Assembly (NCBI RefSeq): GCF_047948215.1
Contig: NC_134456.1
Coordinates: 55,321,959-55,385,958, forward strand
Origin: Lycorma delicatula
Taxonomy: Eukaryota; Arthropoda; Insecta; Hemiptera; Fulgoridae
Length of the DNA: 64,000 bases
Reading direction: 5' to 3'
Shown here: positions 23,837 to 35,224 of the stretch, in pieces
Position numbering within the stretch: the first letter of the stretch is position 1
How the letters are laid out: the number at the start of each line of letters is the position of its first letter
Position numbers and translations under genes: made by a program
Notes under the pieces: model-generated
The model's input: only the letters and a program-made list of their open reading frames with translations
Databases searched by the model: none
What the model was told of the DNA's origin: nothing

Positions 23837-26672
23837 TTCACTTCTTGATTTATGAATTATTGTAATTTTTAAAATGTGGGTTCCCTCCTACCCACCTCAC
23901 TTTATCACCTCAGAATAACCATGTTATTCATCCATTTCTGATTCCTCTTCACTTCTTGATTTATGAATTAATGTACTTTTTGAGGTGGGGGCCCTCCTCC
24001 CAACCTCACTTTATCACCACCCCAGAATAACCATGTTATTCATCCATTTCTGTTTGCTGTTCACTTCTTGATTAATGAATTATTGGAAATTTTTAGAGGT
24101 GGGGCCCTCCTCAACACCTCACTTTATCAACACCCCAGAATAACTAAGTTATTCGTCCATTTCTGTTTCTTCTTCACTTCCAGATTTATGAATTATTGAA
24201 AATTTCATAGGCGGGGGCCCACCACCCCAGCTCACTTTATCAACACCCCAGAATAACTAAGTTATTCATCCATTTCTGTTTCTTCTTCACTTCCAGATTT
24301 ATGAATTATTGAAAATTTTCAGAGGTGGGGGCAATCCTCCCCACCACACTTTATCATCACCCCAGAATAACCATGTTATTCATCCATTTCTGTTTCTTGA
24401 TTAATGAATTATTGAAAATTTTCAGAGGTGGGGGCCCTCCTCCCCACCACCGTTTATCACCACCCCAGAATAACCATGTTATTCATCCATTTCTGATTCC
24501 TCTTCACTTCTTGATTTATGAATTAATGTACTTTTTGAGGTGGGGGCCCTCCTCCCCACCTCACTTTATCGCCACCCCAGAATAAACATGTTATTCATCC
24601 GTTTCTGTGTGACTTCGCTTCTTGATTTATGAATTATTGGAAATTTTTAGAGGTGGGGGCCCTCCTCCCCACCTCACTTTATCATCACCCCAGAATAACC
24701 ATGTTATTCATCCGTTTCTGTGTGACTTCACTTCTTGATTTATGAATTATTGGAAATTTTTAGAGGTGGGGGCCCTCCTCCCCCCCTCACTTTATCGCCA
24801 CCCCAGAATAACCATGTTATTCATCCGTTTCTGTGTGACTTCGCTTCTTGATTTATTAATTATTGGAAATTTTTAGAGGTGGGGGCCCTCCTCCCCACCT
24901 CACTTTATCACCACCCCAGAATAACCATGTTATTCATCCGTTTCTGTGTGACTTTGCTTCTTGATTTATGAATTATTGGAAATTTTTAGAGGTGGGGGCC
25001 CTCCTCCCCGCCTCACATTATCACCACCCCAGAATAACCATGTTATTCATCCGTTTCTGTGTGACTTCGCTTCTTGATTTATGAATTATTGGAAATTTTT
25101 AGAGGTGGGGGCCCTCCACCCCACCTCACTTTATCGCCACCCCAGAATAACCATGTTATTCATCCGTTTCTGTGTGACTTTGCTTCTTGATTTATGAATT
25201 ATTGGAAATTTTTAGAGGTGGGGGCCCTCCTCCCCACCTCACTTTATCGCCACCCCAGAATAACCATGTTATTCATCCGTTTCTGTGTGACTTTGCTTCT
25301 TGATTTATGAATTATTGGAAATTTTTAGAGGTGGGGGCCCTCCTCCCCACCTCACTTTATCACCACCCCAGAATAACCATGTTATTCATCCGTTTCTGTT
25401 TGACTTCACTTCTTGATTTATGAATTATTGGAAATTTTTAGAAGTGGGGGCCCTCCTCCCCACCTCACTTTATCGCCACCCCAGAATAACCATGTTATTC
25501 ATCCGTTTCTGTGTGACTTCGCTTCTTGATTTATGAATTATTGGAAATTTTTAGAGGTGGGGGCCCTCCTCCCCACCTCACTTTATCACCACCCCAGAAT
25601 AACCATGTTATTCATCCGTTTCTGTGTGACTTCGCTTCTTGATTTATGAATTATTGGAAATTTTTAGAGGTGGGGGCCCTCCTCCCCACCTCACTTTATC
25701 ACCACCCCAGAACAACCATGTTATTCATCCGTTTCTGTGTGACTTCGCTTCTTGATTTATTAATTATTGGAAATTTTTAGAGGTGGGGGCCCTCCTCCCC
25801 ACCTCACTTTATCGCCACCCCAGAATAACCATGTTATTCATCCGTTTCTGTGTGACTTCACTTCTTGATTTATGAATTATTGGAAATTTTTAGAGGTGGG
25901 GGCCCTCCTCCCCACCTCACATTATCACCACCCCAGAATAACAATGTTATTCATCCGTTTCTGTGTGACTTCGCTTCTTGATTTATGAATTATTGGAAAT
26001 TTTTAGAGGTGGGGGCCCTCCTCCCCACCTCACTTTATCATCACCCCAGAATAACCATGTTATTCATCCGTTTCTGTGTGACTTCGCTTCTTGATTTATG
26101 AATTATTGGAAATTTTTAGAGGTGGGGGCCCTCCTCCCCACCTCACTTTATCGCCACCCCAGAATAACCATGTTATTCATCCGTTTCTGTGTGACTTCGC
26201 TTCTTGATTTAGGAATTATTGGAAATTTTTAGAGGTGGGGCCCTCCTCCCCACCTCACTTTATCGCCACCCCAGAACAACCATGTTATTCATCCGTTTCT
26301 GTGTGACTTCGCTTCTTGATTTATGAATTATTGGAAATTTTTAGAGGTGGGGGCCCTCCTCCCCACCTCACTTTATCACCACCCCAGAATAACCATGTTA
26401 TTCATCCGTTTCTGTGTGACTTCACTTCTTGATTTATGAATTATTGGAAATTTTTAGAGGTGGGGGCCCTCCTCCCCACCTCACTTTATCGCCACCCCAG
26501 AATAACCATGTTATTCATCCGTTTCTGTGTGACTTCACTTCTTGATTTATGAATTATTGGAAATTTTTAGAGGTGGGGGCCCTCCTCCCCACCTCACTTT
26601 ATCACCACCCCAGAATAACCATGTTATTCATCCGTTTCTGTTTTACTGTTCACTTCTTTATTCATGAATTTT
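23837..26672 (+). repeat. Tandem array A, about 25 copies of a 113-bp unit
   Basis: The period is 113 bp, measured from GAGGTGGGGGC at 24,650 to the next at 24,763. Each unit contains a G/C hairpin, GAGGTGGGG-GCCCTCCT-CCCCACCTC, then a second dyad GAATAAC-CAT-GTTATTC, a TCCGTTTCTGTGTGACTTCG stretch and an AT-rich half (CTTGATTTATGAATTATTGG). Central units from about 24,600 to 26,640 are nearly identical, differing at a few fixed sites. Units at the left edge are diverged. Open frames through the array are shadows of the periodic sequence. Confidence 0.95.
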
Positions 26673-27270
26673 TGTAATAATGAGCAACGAAAATTATCAT
26701 GGAAAATATTACGCCGCAACAAATTTTATATGTTTATTATTACACCATTTATAATTCTAAAAATCAATTTTCTATTTGCCAAACTTTTAGTTCTTCGTAA
26801 TTTTTATGGTGCACGTAATGGTCCATCAGAGCAACTTATTCGTCCGAATGTTGATAATTTTTGAAAAACATTAATTCTACTTCATGAAAAACCAACAAGA
26901 CCTGTAAGTACAGACGAAAATATCGGTATTGTCAGTGATAGTTCAAGAAGATCGGAAGTATCTAAACCGCATCCTGCTACCAAATTATTCCATTCATTTA
27001 ATCAATTTTGCGACCGAATTATTTGACGTAATATTCTAGTGAATTGTCCTCCAAGATCATGTGACTTTACACCAGTAGATTATTTTCTTTGGAGATGTTT
27101 TGCTCTTTGTTTATGCTGATAAACCAACAACAATTCACGCTTTGGAAGGAAACATAACTCTTGTTATTAACAACATAGGTCCCGAATTACTTTTAGTTTG
27201 GTTCAAAATTGGAATTGTCGAATCTTACTAATCGTGGTTGACATATGCCGGAAATTATTTTCAAAAATTA
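26673..27270 (+). pseudogene. DUF4817-type (mariner-related) transposase, internally deleted, copy A
   Basis: Plus-strand pieces: an N-terminal helix-turn-helix segment ending NFYGARNGPSEQLIRPNVDN, a stop, then LHEKPTRPVSTDENIGIVSD, a jump over most of the DDE domain, then LVNCPPRSCDFTPVDYFLW carrying the last catalytic D, a frameshift, and YADKPTTIHALEGNITLVIN. Such transposases carry a DUF4817 helix-turn-helix followed by a DDE domain. The first two catalytic residues are deleted. The same breakpoints and stops occur in copy B. Confidence 0.8.
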
Positions 27271-27659
27271 AACGGGAAAATTATGTTTGAGATAAAAACA
27301 AAATTGTTTTCAAACTTACCTTTTCATGTGTTTCAAAATTCAAAACTTCAAAATTCTATCACTCTAAAACAAACACCCATTATAAATGTTGTAAATGTGT
27401 ACCACCATCTTTTCCAGGTCTTCGTTATCACGTTTTTACCTTATTTGAAGCTTTTGTTTTCTTTACTTATTATAAAATTATTTTTTTAATTTATGTAACT
27501 TGTAATTATTTTTAGTTTTTACACATGCACTTTTATTAGATATTTGAATAGAATTAAATGCTTAAGTTACATGACGTTGCTGTGTTACGAATTAAGCACT
27601 GTTATAGAAGATTTTGTTCCATTGTTAATATTTTTATTAATAAAAAATAAAAATACTTT

Positions 27660-27790
27660 ATTTAATTCGTATGTAATAAAAAAATTTAATCTTATTTTTT
27701 ATAGATGCAGTGAAAGTAGTATCAGAAAAGCTGCTGACTGTTGTAAGGGACAAATACTGCATGACTTGCCTGGCTATTCCGATCAAGTAT
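27660..27790 (+). other. Conserved block at the inner edge of composite A, exon-like
   Basis: After a T-rich tract and AG (ATTTTTTATAG at about 27,695-27,705), a GC-richer segment GATGCAGTGAAAGTAGTA is open in one frame through DAVKVVSEKLLTVVRDKYC and beyond. The matching place in copy B (about 55,190-55,265, minus strand) reads DPVKVVKKVDGSCKGQILHG after the same T-rich AG junction. The copies agree well in DNA but prefer different frames, so coding is not demonstrated. I do not recognise a product. Confidence 0.35.
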
Positions 27791-27911
27791 ACAATTCCTT
27801 GCTCAAATTTTTCATTGCAAAACTTTCTAGCTTCACTGAAAAACTTTACAATTCAATTATTCAAAGTCTAATTTTTATTTTCGTAAAAAATGTTTAAATA
27901 TAAGTAACTAA

Positions 27912-27914
<3 letters not shown>

Positions 27915-27947
<33 letters not shown>
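27915..27947. repeat. (AT)n microsatellite
   Basis: Perfect dinucleotide run just outside composite A. Confidence 0.9.
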
Positions 27948-27951
<4 letters not shown>

Positions 27952-28399
27952 TTTGAACTGACGGTGGTTTTGTAGTCTGGGGGATGTGAAACGGGAAGAT
28001 ATGTCGGAATATCTTAATTATTTATTATTCCGAAAATTAATAATTTTCGGAAGTGGAATCATGGTACCCATTACGATAGGTAGCTTTCTTATGAAATGTA
28101 CCTAAATTTGATTTTTTTTTTTAAAGAAAAAATTCTGTATTATTTATTAGCCTAAGGTACTACATCATAGACATGTAAAGGAAAATTGTCACAATTTAAA
28201 GAGAATTTTATTTTTGTGAGTACAAATACGTAAAATCTAGTGGAAAAATTTAATATTTTCCCTTGCCCATAATTGAAGTAAGCCGTCACCGTCTGTTTTT
28301 TTTTTCAAAATATATCTCAAATTTTTTATTTAGATATATTTCTCTCTGTTTCTATTTGTTTGTATCAGTATAAAATATATACTTACATTATATCTTCGT

Positions 28400-29085
28400 A
28401 CATAATCATATCGTCTATACGTACGTACGTATATATCTCGCATAACTCAAAAACCGTAGGATGTTTAGCCGTAGGATGTTGAAATTTTGGATATAGGACT
28501 GTTGTAACATCTGGATGTGCACCTCCCGTTTTGATTGCTTTCGACTGGCCAAAAGTGTACATAAAAGCCCAAAATCCAAAAATATTTGAATTTTGGACTC
28601 TTTCTTAACTGCAGTAATAAGCCCTTTTGGAGAGCTTTTCAACAGTATATCATAAGTGGTACGTATTTTTATGCTTTATGAAAATAAGTACAAATAGTTA
28701 AATAAGAGTTAACTTAAGAGTTAAATAACTCTTGACTTCAGAGTTATAACGAAATAAAATTTTAATTCATGAAATATTTGGATCTTAGTAAGGGAAGGCA
28801 CATCGGATCGAATCAGACTTCATTTCCTTTTTTTAACTTTTTGTTTTTGATTTAAATGTATTGATTTATTAACAGTTATTAACCTCTGATTGTAAAAAAA
28901 AAATTCACGATAAATAATAATTCAATAATATTAATAAAACAGAAAAATATGAAAAAATATCAGAAGTTATTAATGAAATAAAATTTAATGTACTTTTCAT
29001 TTAAAAAAAATGTGTATACTCGTATGTAATGTAATAGGCATACAAGGTATTCATGTGTTGCTATTACATCAGATTTTTATACCAT
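28400..29085 (+). repeat. Dispersed repeat family D, longest copy
   Basis: The 5' part (ACGTACGTATATATCTCGCA, AACTCAAAAACCGTAGGATG, TTGAAATTTTGGATATAGGA, CTGTTGTAACATCT) matches the reverse complement of 46,262-46,400. The middle and 3' parts match 11,150-11,745. The last part matches the reverse complement of 63,775-63,922. No open frame of interest; probably a non-autonomous DNA element of several hundred bp. Confidence 0.7.
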
Positions 29086-31555
29086 AATATTGCAGTAGAA
29101 AGTAATCGTTAACAAAAAAAATTAAAAATAATACCATTTTGTGTTCCGATATTTTTTTTTTTTAATATCCATTCATTGATGTTATCTGAGAGATATTTAC
29201 TGGTGGAATTTTCTGTTCATAAAAAAAAATAATCGGAATTAGTGAATTTGGTTAGGAGTAAGATTTGAGGAAGTTTTGTATTAAAACAAAGACGTAGGAA
29301 TCGCAATGAGTACGTCCTGTTTTATTTTTAAAGCTAGGCAACAAAGACTTTGTGGGAACCAAGACGTTAAAGTTTGAACCGTTAAAGAACCAAGATGTTT
29401 GAGTAAATTATTCACAATAGTTTTTGTGAAAAAAATTCCCTTTGAGGTGCCTCAAATATATAAAACAAATTATATTATTTCCTACGTAAATAATTAATTA
29501 TACGGGAACGAAGTCCATTCTATAAGTTCAGGGTAAAAGTGGTATTTATACTGTATAGGTTAAAAGTATAAATGTTGATTATCTGTAAATAAGGGTTTTT
29601 TTAAAGTTATTTATAGTTTTTCTCTTACATTTCTTCACTGTTCCTATTCTTTTTATAGCACCTACATACAACTAATGATTATATTTACTGGTTTTAATTG
29701 TATATTTCTGTGTACAGTAAAGAAGTTTGATAGACCATTATTGTCTTGTAATTTGAATGTTCCCGTGTTATTTTCAGTTATTTTATTTGACGCAATTCAA
29801 AGTTATTAGTATATTTTAATAACTATTAATTTCGGATTCAATATATGAAGAAAAAATCAAAAAGACAAATGTTTTTTGGCCTTTTAATACTGTTCTACTC
29901 TTAGAATTTCTGGATTGAATAATTACATTAATAATACAAAAACCTTGCTGAAATAACTTGATAACATAGTCGAATTTACAGCTTACATTGTTTACTTTGT
30001 TATATAATCTGTCATTTTCAACAAAAAAAAACGAATTTCGTTTTGATGGAGAAGTAATTTAATCTATGTAAATCTGTTTTAATGAAAATTGCTTTAAGTT
30101 AAGATGACAGCAATGGCGCAAAGGCTAAAATTCTTCTCTCAACGACAACACCAGTCTAAACTGGTGTTGTCTAAATGCATTGAAGAACGTTTATGTTTCT
30201 GCCACTTGTAGAGATGCATTTGGATACATGCATACGCTATTAGACTTAAGTATATTTGTTCACGCGCTCTCTTGCGCGACATCGACAAACATTTGTCTTT
30301 TAATTTTTAAAACACAAAATATCATATTTTTTACGTGAATAAGTTTTCACATGTAAAACCGTGTGCTAGTGCGCTAAATAGATGCATAAAATAAACCTCT
30401 GGTTGTTGAATTGCCTTTACAATCACTTTAAAACGTGATTGTAATGATAAAGCAGAATGTTTTTATTGCGTGACAACATACGTTTTACCTTATTCCATGA
30501 TTCAATCAATATATTCATACTGTTTAATTACACCTGACTGGAACGAGAACAAGCCTATTCATAGTTTTTTTTTTTTTAATTGTATAATCTCTGCATTCGG
30601 AATACGATTATTTATTTCTTATCAAAAGGCGTATCTTAAAAAGCTTTTTTTTTTAATTTTATTCAGATTTATTTTTTCTTTCAATTTTCACCACTTCTTT
30701 TATGTAAGACGTTCTGTAAAGTACCAGGTAATTTTGTTTTAAGCAGTGTTACTTGGTTTTCCTGAGTCTTTGATTATTTACACATTATTCTTTATGTAGA
30801 TTGTAAATAACACTTCTTTTTCTATATTTCAATCAATTTTCTGTAAAAGTTTTATAATTTATTCCATTCTGTTTTATTTAATAATGTATAAAGATCATCG
30901 TAATCTCAATCAGGTAGCGTTTTCTTTTTTCTATCTTGATTTCGATGACAAATATATTAATTAAAAATGTTTTCTTTGTATTTTAATTTTTTGTGAAAAT
31001 GAACCGGCTTCATCGAATATACCGGTGACTATAAACTATCCTAGATGGTGTAGTGTGGCTACATTAGATTTCAAGTGGATGGTGGAGTAGCTGTCATATT
31101 TATCATTTATCTGCTCCTACTTTGTTTAATTTTTTTATTTAATTCAGTGGACTCTTAACTAGTGTGGCTTACATAGTTTTATATTAGCTATATTTTTTCA
31201 ATTGTACTTAGTTTTAAACAAAATAATTGAGCTACGAGAAATTACCCTAAGGTAGCGTACCGTAATATTATGTAAAAAATTTCTCTGGAGATTGCTGGTC
31301 TTATATTTTAATTGAAAAAAAAGATTAATTGTCATTACACCAGACAGAATGAAAAGATTTATTTTTACATGTTTATCAAAATAGTTACTTAGATTATTAT
31401 TATGCATATACCAAAAATCAAGATGATATATTTATTTTTTAAGGAGAAATTTCAAAATAGTAAATTTCATTATTACACCATTTTAGTAAAATAGGATATT
31501 TTTAGTTATGACCATGTGTTCTTTAAAAGTTGTATGATAATACTGTATATTATTA

Positions 31556-31557
<2 letters not shown>
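29086..31557. other. AT-rich DNA without recognisable genes
   Basis: Only a perfect 12-bp hairpin stands out: GACAACACCAGT (30,144-30,155), loop CTAA, ACTGGTGTTGTC (30,160-30,171). The open frame at 30,470-30,742 is Phe/Ile/Tyr-rich and looks like chance. Confidence 0.5.

Positions 31558-31558
<1 letters not shown>

Positions 31559-31592
<34 letters not shown>
31559..31592. repeat. (TG)n microsatellite
   Basis: Perfect TG dinucleotide run of about 34 bp. Confidence 0.9.
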
Positions 31593-31594
<2 letters not shown>

Positions 31595-31689
31595 AGGGGG
31601 GAGTGTGCACGCGCAATTTATTGAAAAACATTAATTTGTGATGAAAATTCCTATACATTACGAAGATTAATAAGTAAATTTTTTTTCAA

Positions 31690-32012
31690 AGCAGAGGATC
31701 GAAAATATCATTACGTAATAAACAACTGCTGTACTCAGCGATTTGGACCAATGGATTCCAACTGTGGGGTACGACAAGCGAGAGTATCATTAAAGTCGTA
31801 CAGAGATTCCAGATCGAACTCTTCTGAAATATAATAGAAGCACAGTGGTGTGCAAAAAACACTGAAATACACGATTGTCTGGGGGCTAACCGTTCGAGAG
31901 GAGATGCGGCGATTCGGTACAAGATACAAAACGAGACTGAACAGACATATGAGCTGGCTTGCAGTTAACCTCCTGGATAACAGCGAGGACGTAAGACGCC
32001 GAAAGCGATAGC
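31690..32012 (+). pseudogene. Jockey-clade LINE ORF2, C-terminal end
   Basis: The plus strand encodes LRNKQLLYSAIWTNGFQLWG then TTSESIIKVVQRFQIELF, a stop, NIIEAQWCAKNTEIHDCLG, and after a frameshift MRRFGTRYKTRLNRHMSWLA then VNLLDNSEDVRRRKR and a stop at about 32,010. This order (LYxxxIxPxxxYGIQLWG, an IxxxQRFQ block, the N-x-x-IHxDLG block, LAxxLLD) is the diagnostic C-terminus of jockey-like elements after the RT. A 5'-truncated dead copy. The following roughly 280 bp (to the AATAAAA at about 32,290) may be its 3' UTR. Confidence 0.8.
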
Positions 32013-32289
32013 ATATTGGTGTGTTTGGCATGTCTCCAGCCACCACCCCATTTGGTCAACCTTAAGCGTAAAACCGAATGTCTGTGCCACAAACGGCAAC
32101 TGAGCCTCGGAGCAGTTTAGCGACCAGTATCCTAACATACCTGCTACAGTTACATAAAAGCGTGAGCGGATTAAGCACGATGCCATACACCATCGGGTTA
32201 CGTGTCCCAACCGCTTATTTGTCATATATTTGCTAAAATGAGTAGGCGCACCCCGTCAACTCGTAAAAATATGTATGGTATCATACCAT

Positions 32290-33115
32290 TAATAAAATTT
32301 ATTTCGTCTAGGCAGCAATTCGCTGCCCACGCCTAGGTTTCTGAATTCCAGCAACCTGTCTACCATTTTATAGCGCTTGAAGCCATAATAATTGGCTGGT
32401 GGTCAGCTATATCCAGGGTGAGCTTCCCTGTGCGGTAAGGCAGTGCGGTAAGAGTCTTTCCCTTAAGTAAACTACGGATGCCGATTGAACAAAGCAACCG
32501 CATTTAGGAACTCCAACACGGTCCGACAATGTGGCTCTCGCCACATCGACTCGCCGCTTGTGAGTGGTCAATTTTCCTCTTGATCTCAAGGTTCCAGGGT
32601 GGCCCGGTCTCTGGCACTCCCAAGAGCAGGGCAGTCAAACATCAGGTGTTCATTTGACAGGACCTCCCCGGAGACACACAGCTCATCAGCTGCCCGGCGG
32701 AACCGATACAGATAATGGTTCAAGTTGAGGTGGTTCGTGAGCATCTGGGCAGCCGTTGCCCTTAGAAACGAACTCGAAGCATACCGTTCACCCAGATCCT
32801 GTATAAACTTGTTCAAAGATCTTCCCTTAGTCGTGGTGTCCAATTGCATCTGCCATGCTTCCAGGCAAAAGCCTGGTCCGTGACCCCTTCTGGAAATTTC
32901 AATCCCAGAAATCCGTCGAATACCAGGTTCCACAGAAGAGGACTGAGAATGGAACCTTGCGGGCTTCCCCTAGTAACGGAGTTTTCCACAACTAGGTGCG
33001 CATCCTTAAACATAACCGTATGGTTATACAAATATTCACGTACCACGGCCTGCAGAGCTACGAAAGGATTGCATATATTAAATCTGTGAGTTTTCCGGAA
33101 TTTGAGATGAATCAA
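32290..33115 (-). pseudogene. R1-type LINE RT and C-terminal fragment, minus strand
   Basis: Frame 32,813-33,115 carries NSVTRGSPQGSILSPLLWNL (RT motif B) and VFDGFLGLKFPEGVTDQAFA, after which FADD is lost. Frame 32,586-32,933 then jumps to the C-terminal region: QDLGERYASSSFLRATAAQM, LTNHLNLNHYLYRFRRAADE, and the zinc-like C...EHLMFDCP. Much of the thumb is deleted between them. 32,290-32,585 on the same strand looks like the remaining C-terminus and 3' UTR. It differs in sequence from the R1-type element at 6 kb. Confidence 0.75.
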
Positions 33116-33975
33116 CTACCCTAAGATGTTGTGCATTGTTTTCATTTTATTTCGCCACTTACTTTTGATGGTTTTTTGATTTTTTCTTTGTTTGAATAAT
33201 GTAATAGATGTAAATTTGTGTAATTGATAATACTATTTTTTGATGTTAATGCTGTTATGTTCTGAACTTGATTAATTTTCTTTGGTCTCATCTTTGTTTG
33301 TAATTATTTATGTTTATGTGTACAGTACAAGATATGTTTACATTCTTCCAGTTATTTCAATTGAAACCCTTCTTTTCATATCATTTCTTTTTGTATTCAA
33401 ATTTACTTATAGCTCCGGTAATTTGGAACTGATTTAAATTAAACACTGCGCCCAAAAAATCTTCTGTTTAAGTTATCTCGAAAAAACTTCTTAATGGACC
33501 ACCATAGAAATTTGTTCGCTAATAAAAAAAGATTCATTGAATACAGAATAAAATCTCGAATTGAGAACCTCTGTACGTTATAATTAATTATCAATTATAT
33601 TATCACGCAGCAAAAATGTGAAAATCTATATATATAAAAGGCAATGTTCGTCTGTGTATCGCTATAGACTAAAAACTACTGGAATGATTTATGCAAAATG
33701 CACGACTTTTGCAAATTGGTCCGAAGAAGGTTTAAAGTTACAGAAATCCTCGATATGAACAGTAAAAAGAAGGTTAGGGGTATTTTGAACAAACTACTGT
33801 GTTTAGGGAGTAGATTGAATTAAATCTGATAGGTAGTGCTGTTCTGACAATTGCATTTTTTTACGTTGTGATTAGAAAGTGGAAAGTTAAATTTTGTGAA
33901 GTTCCGTAATGTTCAGTTTTTTAATGTTTTATCAGACATTCATTTGCGTTCATTTAATTTATTTATATATATATA
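33116..33975. other. AT-rich DNA and a possible element boundary
   Basis: No gene to about 33,620. 33,625-33,790 (CTATATATATAAAAGGCAAT, then GTTCGTCTGTGTATCGCTAT and GACTAAAAACTACTGGAATG) has the look of a dispersed-element terminus and may mark the left end of the element carrying the RING ORF. That is a guess from style, not from a second copy in this window. Confidence 0.35.
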
Positions 33976-34645
33976 TTGAAGCACTACCGGGTTAGCACTG
34001 AAGTCGAACACGCGTCGAATGACTTGATGAATGGGATATTGAGGGCGAGACGACGGGCAATGCGATATGTTGTTCGTTTCAACCACGATGCTCCGCCACC
34101 ACCATCATCAGCATCACCATCTAACCATCAAGAAGAAGATGCAGAATCCGATGGGTCCGCAACGGATTTCAATCCGAACGACAACAACAGCAATAACAAT
34201 GATAATCAGCCACCATCATCGCCATTACCAGATAATGAATTACAAAACATACATGAAATTATCGATGGTGTTAATGGACAGAGTAGTAGTACCAATCATT
34301 GTGTTCGTCGTGGACATCAATGTCGACGTCGACATGTTCGAGTGTGTCGTCGTCCGGAGGTCACAGTCGTGAATGTTAGTTCGACACCATGTCCACGTCG
34401 ATCTCATTGTAGAACTCTAAATAGAATTCTACAACAGGTCGACGCTAATTCAAGCCAGTCTGTTGAGGTGATGGAAACTCATCAACCGACAGATTTCCGA
34501 TCTGTTTAACAGAATCAATAACTGTCGAGTTGTTGGTTTGCAGTCATCGATACTGCGAAGGCTGTATGCGAAAATTAGCGAGGTACAGCAGAAATTGTCC
34601 CGTCTGTCGACGAGATGTATTGGGCTACCGCAGAAAAGTAATTTT
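33976..34645 (+). pseudogene. ORF with Ser/Asn/acid-rich N-terminus and a C-terminal RING finger, one frameshift
   Basis: The frame 33,976-34,509 (177 codons, no certain start; the first true ATG may be at 34,027) is rich in Pro, Ser, Asp and Asn, and then has an Arg/Cys/His-rich stretch with CVRRGHQCRRRHVRVCRRPE. Around 34,490-34,510 the reading shifts. The next frame encodes a C3HC4-type RING: PICLTES, LLVCSHRYCEGCMRKL, NCPVCRRDVLGYRR (to about 34,640). All zinc ligands are visible except the first Cys, which is Phe (TTT, one base from TGT). RING domains usually act as E3 ubiquitin ligases. The ORF converges with the PolB pseudogene on the other strand and may be cargo of the same mobile element. 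I do not know a named homologue. Confidence 0.55.
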
Positions 34646-34659
34646 TTTAAAAAGTTATT

Positions 34660-35120
34660 CATATTATTTCATATTTTTTACATATAATTTTTTTCACTTA
34701 CAATAAAAGAAAGGATATATTGCCTATAACAATAGTCATGATCAATAATTTATTACATAATGGTTTTTTTAAATAAAAGTAAGTCAATATATATCCGCAT
34801 GATAAAAAAAATGAACAATAGTTATGGTCGAGGACTACTAGGGTTTCGTTGGACTACAATAGTCATGTCCGTTGGCTATGAGCACTTTGTTTACGGTACT
34901 TGGTCTCTTTTGTGGAGTGTTGTCGTCATTTTGCAAAGGGTTGCAATAATTTTGCAAAGGGTTTTCCTACAGTATCCATTGCAAAAGATTTTAGACACGA
35001 TCTGTACAAAAAAAAGTCTTTTTAATGATTCCATTATGTACACAAGCGCGTACGGGATCATAAGCACTTTGCACAGTATATTTTCTATTAACAAGTCAAA
35101 CTTCTTCTCCTTCTTGTTGA
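34660..35120. other. PolB 3' region and spacer between convergent ORFs
   Basis: Decayed C-terminal PolB codons may extend on the minus strand to about 34,890. TTTTGCAAAGGGTTGCAATA contains a short direct repeat (TTGCAAAGGGTT twice, at 34,930-34,965). 34,660-34,880 is AT-rich without recognisable coding. Confidence 0.35.
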
Positions 35121-35224
35121 AATTGAGAATGCTATATATCTTAGCACGAAGTCAAACAAATTCACGAATAGCTTTTCCATTCATCTCGTCTTTGAATTTA
35201 CCAAGTCGTTTCTTATTGGTATTA

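Larger units (their letters stand above)
23308..27790 (+). mobile_element. Composite A: leader, 113-bp tandem array, defective DUF4817-type transposon
   Basis: This block and 60,038-55,190 on the other strand are copies of one structure. Order on the plus strand: a leader starting TGACGTACCAACAAAATAAA (23,309), about 530 bp of AT-rich sequence, the 113-bp array (23,837-26,672), a transposase remnant (about 26,690-27,270), a tail, and a conserved 120-bp block ending near 27,790, where the copies diverge. Shared stops and a shared internal transposase deletion show that both copies come from one already defective ancestor. Whether it moved as a transposon or by segmental duplication is open. 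Confidence 0.8.

Noticed and set aside
23837..26672. CRISPR-like or coding repeat array
   Set aside because: Units are contiguous 113-bp tandem copies with no unique spacers, and open frames inside them simply follow the period of the DNA.
31686..32225. Overlapping minus-strand frames
   Set aside because: Antisense to the jockey C-terminus, whose plus-strand motifs are clear; the minus-strand frames have no similarity.
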